Source: Bacillota bacterium
GTDB taxonomy: Bacteria > Bacillota > Bacilli > Paenibacillales > Paenibacillaceae
Direction: 5' to 3'
DNA: 64,000 nt
NCBI GenBank assembly: GCA_023460795.1
Contig: JAEWPC010000049.1
Coordinates: forward strand, 1-64,000
A program made the position numbers and the translations under genes. Shown here in pieces: positions 60,826 to 64,000 of this stretch. How positions within the stretch are numbered: the first letter of the stretch is position 1; each line of letters begins with the position of its first letter. The notes under the pieces are model-generated. The model was not told where the DNA came from. It made no database searches and saw only the letters and a program-made list of their open reading frames with translations.

Positions 60826-60981
60826 TTAAGACAACTGATCGATCTCGACGCACGCCATGACGAACGCGCCTACGCCGTGCAAGTCGTTCGAGCTGGTCGG
60901 GCGGCTCACGTAATTCTCGTAGTCGCCCGCAGATGTGCCGATGCATATATCCGGCAGAACCCATCTTCCTTGCTCGTTCTG
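60826..60981 (-). pseudogene. 3'-end remnant of a GH105-type hydrolase gene
   Basis: The minus-strand frame ends with the same ~44 residues as the C-terminus of the hydrolase at 63.4-64.0 kb (QGRWVLPDICIGTSAGD..., VGAFVMACVEID). At the DNA level 60838-60981 matches 63421-63564 over 144 bp with six differences. Upstream of the match the frame continues into unrelated sequence (to 61092) and lacks the rest of the enzyme. It is therefore a duplicated or left-behind gene end, not a functional gene. Confidence 0.85.
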
Positions 60982-61092
60982 ACCAGAATGCCCTGCCAAG
61001 AGGAAGTCTAGCGGAAGGGCTCGCACGGCACTCTTGTCATAAGAATCTACCGCCGAACCAGGGGTTGACATTGCCCTTTTCGTTTCTTCCAC

Positions 61093-61565
61093 AGCGAAGC
61101 CATCTTCTTCAATCGCACATATCCATGGCCTGATGTGTCATAAGCTGCTTGCTTATATTGCCATGTCTCCGTGTTCGTCGATTCTCATTTTACGCCGCTG
61201 TGGGCGAAAGTACCTGTGGCAGTCTGGTAGTGATCGTCGCCTAGCAGGCTCTCCATATTTCCGATGCGGTGTTCTAAACGAAAATAGGGGTCAGGAGTGG
61301 TAAGTTGGGAATTTACTATAAAATTTTTTGAAAGTCGTGAAACTTTTCTAAATGAGAAAAGTGTTATATAACAAGGGTGTTCTACATCGATTACTATAAT
61401 GCCGTTGAGCATTGATCATTTTTGAGTGGTATATACATAGATATACATAGTTCGACAAACATATTGAAATAAACAACACCGAGGAACTATGTAATAATTT
61501 ACAAATATGGTATATTATACTTAATGACGGTGGCCATCGTTAAAAAAATGAGAGGATGAATTGAT
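61093..61565. other. Gap with scrambled remnants, no intact gene
   Basis: About 470 bp that change from chromosome-like composition (to ~61.3 kb) to very AT-rich. A minus-strand frame ending near 61185 (HRIGNMESLLGDDHYQTATG...) looks like the end of another broken gene, but I do not recognise it. The last 150 bp before the next gene is AT-rich and should hold its promoter; a TATATTATAC near 61510 is a candidate -10 region. Confidence 0.5.
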
Positions 61566-62483
61566 GTGAGAATGAAGAAGTCAGTTTTTGTCACACTCTC
61601 TTTAGCGATTACACTTATTTTTAGTTCGTCAGTATTTGCTGTTCCACGTTCTGATTCCAATTCCAAAGAGGTGCTTGCAGCAGAAGCAAAAGCTGCAAAG
61701 CTGTCCCTTGCCGCAAAGCATGCTAATAAGTTCGATCCGAAATTAACCAATGAGGAAAGAGATAAACGTTCCAAGGATATCGAAAGAGAGATTGCAAAAA
61801 TGGTTGCCGGTAGACAGTCCAAGGTGAACATTTCTAAATCATTAGAGAAAATGAATGTTTTCGTTCTCGACACACCTGAGTTGGAACCTGCATTAGTTCC
61901 AATGTCTGCGGGTTCTGATATTACTATGAGCAACGTAATAATTAGCTATGATTCTGTTAGTGCTAGGTGGAATGTAACAGGAGGTGGATACTGGGCAAAT
62001 ACAAATTGGGTTAATGACCTCCCTTCTTTCTTTGGATCTTGGGTAGGGACTATTAAGAATGTTGGTGAACCAGATACAGTTGGTGTAACTTATTATAATG
62101 TGTCAGGGACTGTTCCACCTGTAGTATCCTCACTGGGTTATTTTACCGACCACAATGGTTGGGTGGTTGAATCTACATCACCTAGCCATGGGAATGGAGG
62201 ATTAGGTGTTGCTTTTGATTTTCAAGATAAAGCGAAATTAGTGGCAGCAAACCCTGGTGTTTACGTTTATCACGGTGACGGATTTGCTGCATCAGTTACC
62301 TACGGTAGCAGCTTCAGTTCTTATAGTGGTTATGCACGGAGTTTTTATGGTCATACTTGGAACTCAACTGGAATTAGTAGTGTGACCTTTGGTGGGTCGG
62401 GGAGCACATACGGAGTTAGTATAAACTTCTCTAGTACATCTAATAGATTCCCTGCATATAGTGGTGCTGATACTGTTTTTTAA
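61566..62483 (+). CDS. Secreted hypothetical protein
   Basis: 305 residues with a Sec signal peptide (KKSVFVTLSLAITLIFSSSVFA, cleavage about residue 25), a charged helical segment (~30-90) and a Ser/Gly/Tyr-rich beta-type C-terminal domain (GGGYWANTNWVNDLPSF; GVYVYHGDGFAASVTYGSSFSSYSGYARSFYGHTWNSTGISSVTFGGSG). I do not recognise the family. The GTG at 61566 has AGAGGA about 10 bp upstream; an ATG at 61572 is an alternative. It is much more AT-rich than the chromosome and sits between two copies of a hydrolase gene end. Confidence 0.65.
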   Translation: MRMKKSVFVTLSLAITLIFSSSVFAVPRSDSNSKEVLAAEAKAAKLSLAAKHANKFDPKLTNEERDKRSKDIEREIAKMVAGRQSKVNISKSLEKMNVFVLDTPELEPALVPMSAGSDITMSNVIISYDSVSARWNVTGGGYWANTNWVNDLPSFFGSWVGTIKNVGEPDTVGVTYYNVSGTVPPVVSSLGYFTDHNGWVVESTSPSHGNGGLGVAFDFQDKAKLVAANPGVYVYHGDGFAASVTYGSSFSSYSGYARSFYGHTWNSTGISSVTFGGSGSTYGVSINFSSTSNRFPAYSGADTVF

Positions 62484-62502
62484 TTAAGATAATATAAGAT
62501 TA

Positions 62503-62533
62503 AAAAGAGCTGATTTTATTTATCAGCTCTTTT
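62503..62533. terminator. Bidirectional intrinsic terminator
   Basis: AAAAGAGCTGAT (62503-62514) pairs with ATCAGCTCTTTT (62522-62533), with A-run and T-run on either side. Confidence 0.9.
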
Positions 62534-62707
62534 TAACTATTAATGAAGGGGCTCGGAATATATTGACGATTTTGAGTAAGTGGTGAAAACGGGTCAGAGA
62601 CCCAAATCTACGACTCTAATAGATAACCGAAAAAAGCGACTTCAAAAAAAGTAAGAGTTCAAGTAATTCTAAAGGGCTATTTATTATCCGTGAGGTGAAT
62701 GTTATTG

Positions 62708-63280
62708 GTGAAAAAAAATAATTTAATTCTGTTAATAGTATTTGCCATTTTGATTATTATTTTTGTTATATATATAAACCTGAGCAATATAGATAAAACA
62801 AAAATGATCTTGAATCAGGATGGTTATGTTTTATCCGAGATTACTAAGCCAGAGATTATTGAAGTATTTATTAAACCAGAATGGATAGACACAAAACCAA
62901 ATAATAAAGCAAATTTAAATATAAGATTAATGGAAAAGAAGAACACGGTAATTTATCTAGAATCTGTTCATAATAGAGTAAATGATATCTACTTTTCATT
63001 TTCTATTAAAAACAAAATGATTGAGGATAGTGGAACTTTTTTATCAAACATATTGTTTAATGCAGATAAAACAAATACAACCTATTTTCCCAAGGATGCA
63101 TTTAAGTTAACAACAAATAATGGAGAAAAAATAGAAATTGGTCAAATTAGTTTTGGTCCTGATTTTGGATTCTCATTTGGCATTAACAAGAATGATTCGG
63201 AATTACTCGTAAAGGGTTTCAATTTGAAATATTCAGGTTTGATACTATATCAATATTCGAAAGATGATAAGAGTAAATAG
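62708..63280 (+). CDS. Membrane-anchored hypothetical protein
   Basis: 190 residues: one N-terminal hydrophobic helix (NLILLIVFAILIIIFVIYINL), then an extracytoplasmic domain rich in Asn, Lys and Ile (~30-190) with no known motif. I place the start at the GTG at 62708, 10 bp after GAGGTG; the ATG at 62699 is too close to that site. It is very AT-rich (about 70%). With the secreted protein upstream it makes up the cargo of the insert between the duplicated hydrolase ends. Confidence 0.6.
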   Translation: MKKNNLILLIVFAILIIIFVIYINLSNIDKTKMILNQDGYVLSEITKPEIIEVFIKPEWIDTKPNNKANLNIRLMEKKNTVIYLESVHNRVNDIYFSFSIKNKMIEDSGTFLSNILFNADKTNTTYFPKDAFKLTTNNGEKIEIGQISFGPDFGFSFGINKNDSELLVKGFNLKYSGLILYQYSKDDKSK

Positions 63281-63402
63281 GAAAAAGAGCATTTAAAATC
63301 AACATGAATTTCGTTGAAGTACGACTTCGAACGCCAAAAAAAGAAGCGGCAACCAACGTGATTTCGATTACCGCGATTACATCGTCCAAATAAATTCTAC
63401 CC

Positions 63403-64000
63403 TTACACGCCCATCATCCCATCGATCTCGACGCACGCCATGACGAACGCGCCTACGCCGTGCAAGTCATTCGAGCTGGTCGGACGGCTGACGTAATTCT
63501 CGTAGTCGCCCGCGGACGTGCCGATGCATATATCCGGCAGAACCCATCTTCCTTGCTCGTCCTGCTTCAGTCGCCCGATTAATCCGTCGTATCCGCGTCT
63601 GACGGAATCCAGACATTCTGCGCCGACGATGCCTTGCCGGATCGATCGGGCGATCGCGTAGACGAAGAGGCAGGTACAAGAGGTTTCCAGCCAGTTGTCG
63701 GACCGATGGCCTTGGTCGACGACCTGGTACCATAAGCCGCTTGCCGGGTCTTGATACCGGATTAACGCATGGATGAACTCCCGCTGAGCGTCCGCCAGCT
63801 CCCGGTACCCCGCCCAATCGGCAGGAAGCAGCTCCAAGAACTCGGCTAACGCAAGCCCGTACCAACCGAGCGACCGTCCCCAGAACTCCGGCGAGCAGCC
63901 GGTATTCGCGTCGGCCCACGGCATCTGGCGGCTTTCGTCCCATGCGTGATAGAGCAGGCCGGTACGATTATCCCTCATATGCTTGCGCATGAGGCTCTCT
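63403..64000 (-). CDS. Unsaturated rhamnogalacturonyl hydrolase-like protein (GH105), partial
   Basis: The C-terminal ~199 residues of a glycoside hydrolase of the GH88/GH105 (YteR/YesR) type; the 5' part lies beyond the window, and the frame is open to its edge. Family features include LLYHAWDESRQMPWADANTGCSPEFWGRSLGWYGLAL, ASGLWYQVVDQGHRSDNWLETSCTCLFVYAIA and QGRWVLPDICIGTSAGDYENYV. It removes unsaturated uronic acids from pectin-derived oligosaccharides. Its last 144 bp are duplicated 2,583 bp downstream (on the minus strand) at 60.8-61.0 kb. Confidence 0.88.
   Translation of the reverse strand, partial: ESLMRKHMRDNRTGLLYHAWDESRQMPWADANTGCSPEFWGRSLGWYGLALAEFLELLPADWAGYRELADAQREFIHALIRYQDPASGLWYQVVDQGHRSDNWLETSCTCLFVYAIARSIRQGIVGAECLDSVRRGYDGLIGRLKQDEQGRWVLPDICIGTSAGDYENYVSRPTSSNDLHGVGAFVMACVEIDGMMGV

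Noticed and set aside
61185..61412. Minus-strand ORF as a real gene
   Set aside because: It has no recognisable start or ribosome-binding site, crosses a change in base composition, and looks like the broken end of another gene.

Overview
The window looks like a chromosomal segment of a GC-rich, spore-former-type Firmicute of the Paenibacillaceae (Paenibacillus/Cohnella-like). The reasons are strong AAGGAGG ribosome-binding sites with frequent TTG and GTG starts, a c-di-AMP (ydaO-type) riboswitch in front of kimA, YesM/YesN-type two-component genes beside sugar ABC transporters, a PerR-type box, an MhqR-type operator and Bacillus-like orthologues throughout. Most of it is ordinary chromosome. 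Two stretches, about 41.6-45.2 kb and 61.1-63.4 kb, are clearly AT-rich and look acquired.

Layout: 0.2-3.5 kb, an autoregulated operon (HTH regulator, YhfC-type membrane protease, YxlE/F/G-like ABC module). 3.5-5.8 kb, a periplasmic-binding-like/GGDEF fusion on the minus strand. 6.06-8.6 kb, c-di-AMP riboswitch, kimA and an HbpS-like gene. 8.7-10.7 kb, a YtrA-type GntR regulator with an ABC transporter. 10.8-20.3 kb, glycosyltransferases, a flavoprotein dehydrogenase, tRNA-Asp next to gluQ, pirin, carbonic anhydrase, an rlmN-family gene and greA. 20.5-23.9 kb, an unknown protein, a TRM11-like methyltransferase and thrC. 24.1-26.9 kb, a TrpXYZ-like ABC transporter. 27-28.4 kb, a nuclease-HTH gene flanked by structured repeats. 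28.4-38.9 kb, lipL-like, lysE-like, an iron alcohol dehydrogenase, a SNF2 helicase, a chemoreceptor, an AlkD-like plus ATL pair and pepT. 38.9-47.9 kb, an MhqR-type quinone/electrophile resistance cluster split by an AT-rich insert that encodes a six-cysteine peptide, a MauE/thioredoxin redox pair, an ABC exporter and a solute-binding lipoprotein. 48-57 kb, an ABC sugar uptake system with its YesM/YesN pair and a GH36 alpha-galactosidase. 57-60.8 kb, a YhhN protein, small unknown genes and a catalase. 60.8-64 kb, a GH105-type hydrolase whose 3' end is duplicated on both sides of an AT-rich insert.

The genes that work together most clearly are these. The two permeases, solute-binding protein, kinase, regulator and alpha-galactosidase form one sugar uptake system, and an 18-bp motif lies upstream of both transporter transcription units in the same orientation. 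The MarR gene and the distant pirin gene share an operator and promoter design. The peptide cluster has the parts of a disulfide-rich secreted peptide system: precursor, redox pair, exporter and lipoprotein.

The least explained signal is a set of intergenic repeats built on a period of about 51 bp. Three elements of exactly 183 bp each carry four short dyad sites in forward-forward-reverse-reverse order. Two of them flank the nuclease-HTH gene, and the third has the same geometry with an unrelated core sequence. All function calls come from reading the sequence and recalling protein families. No database search was run.
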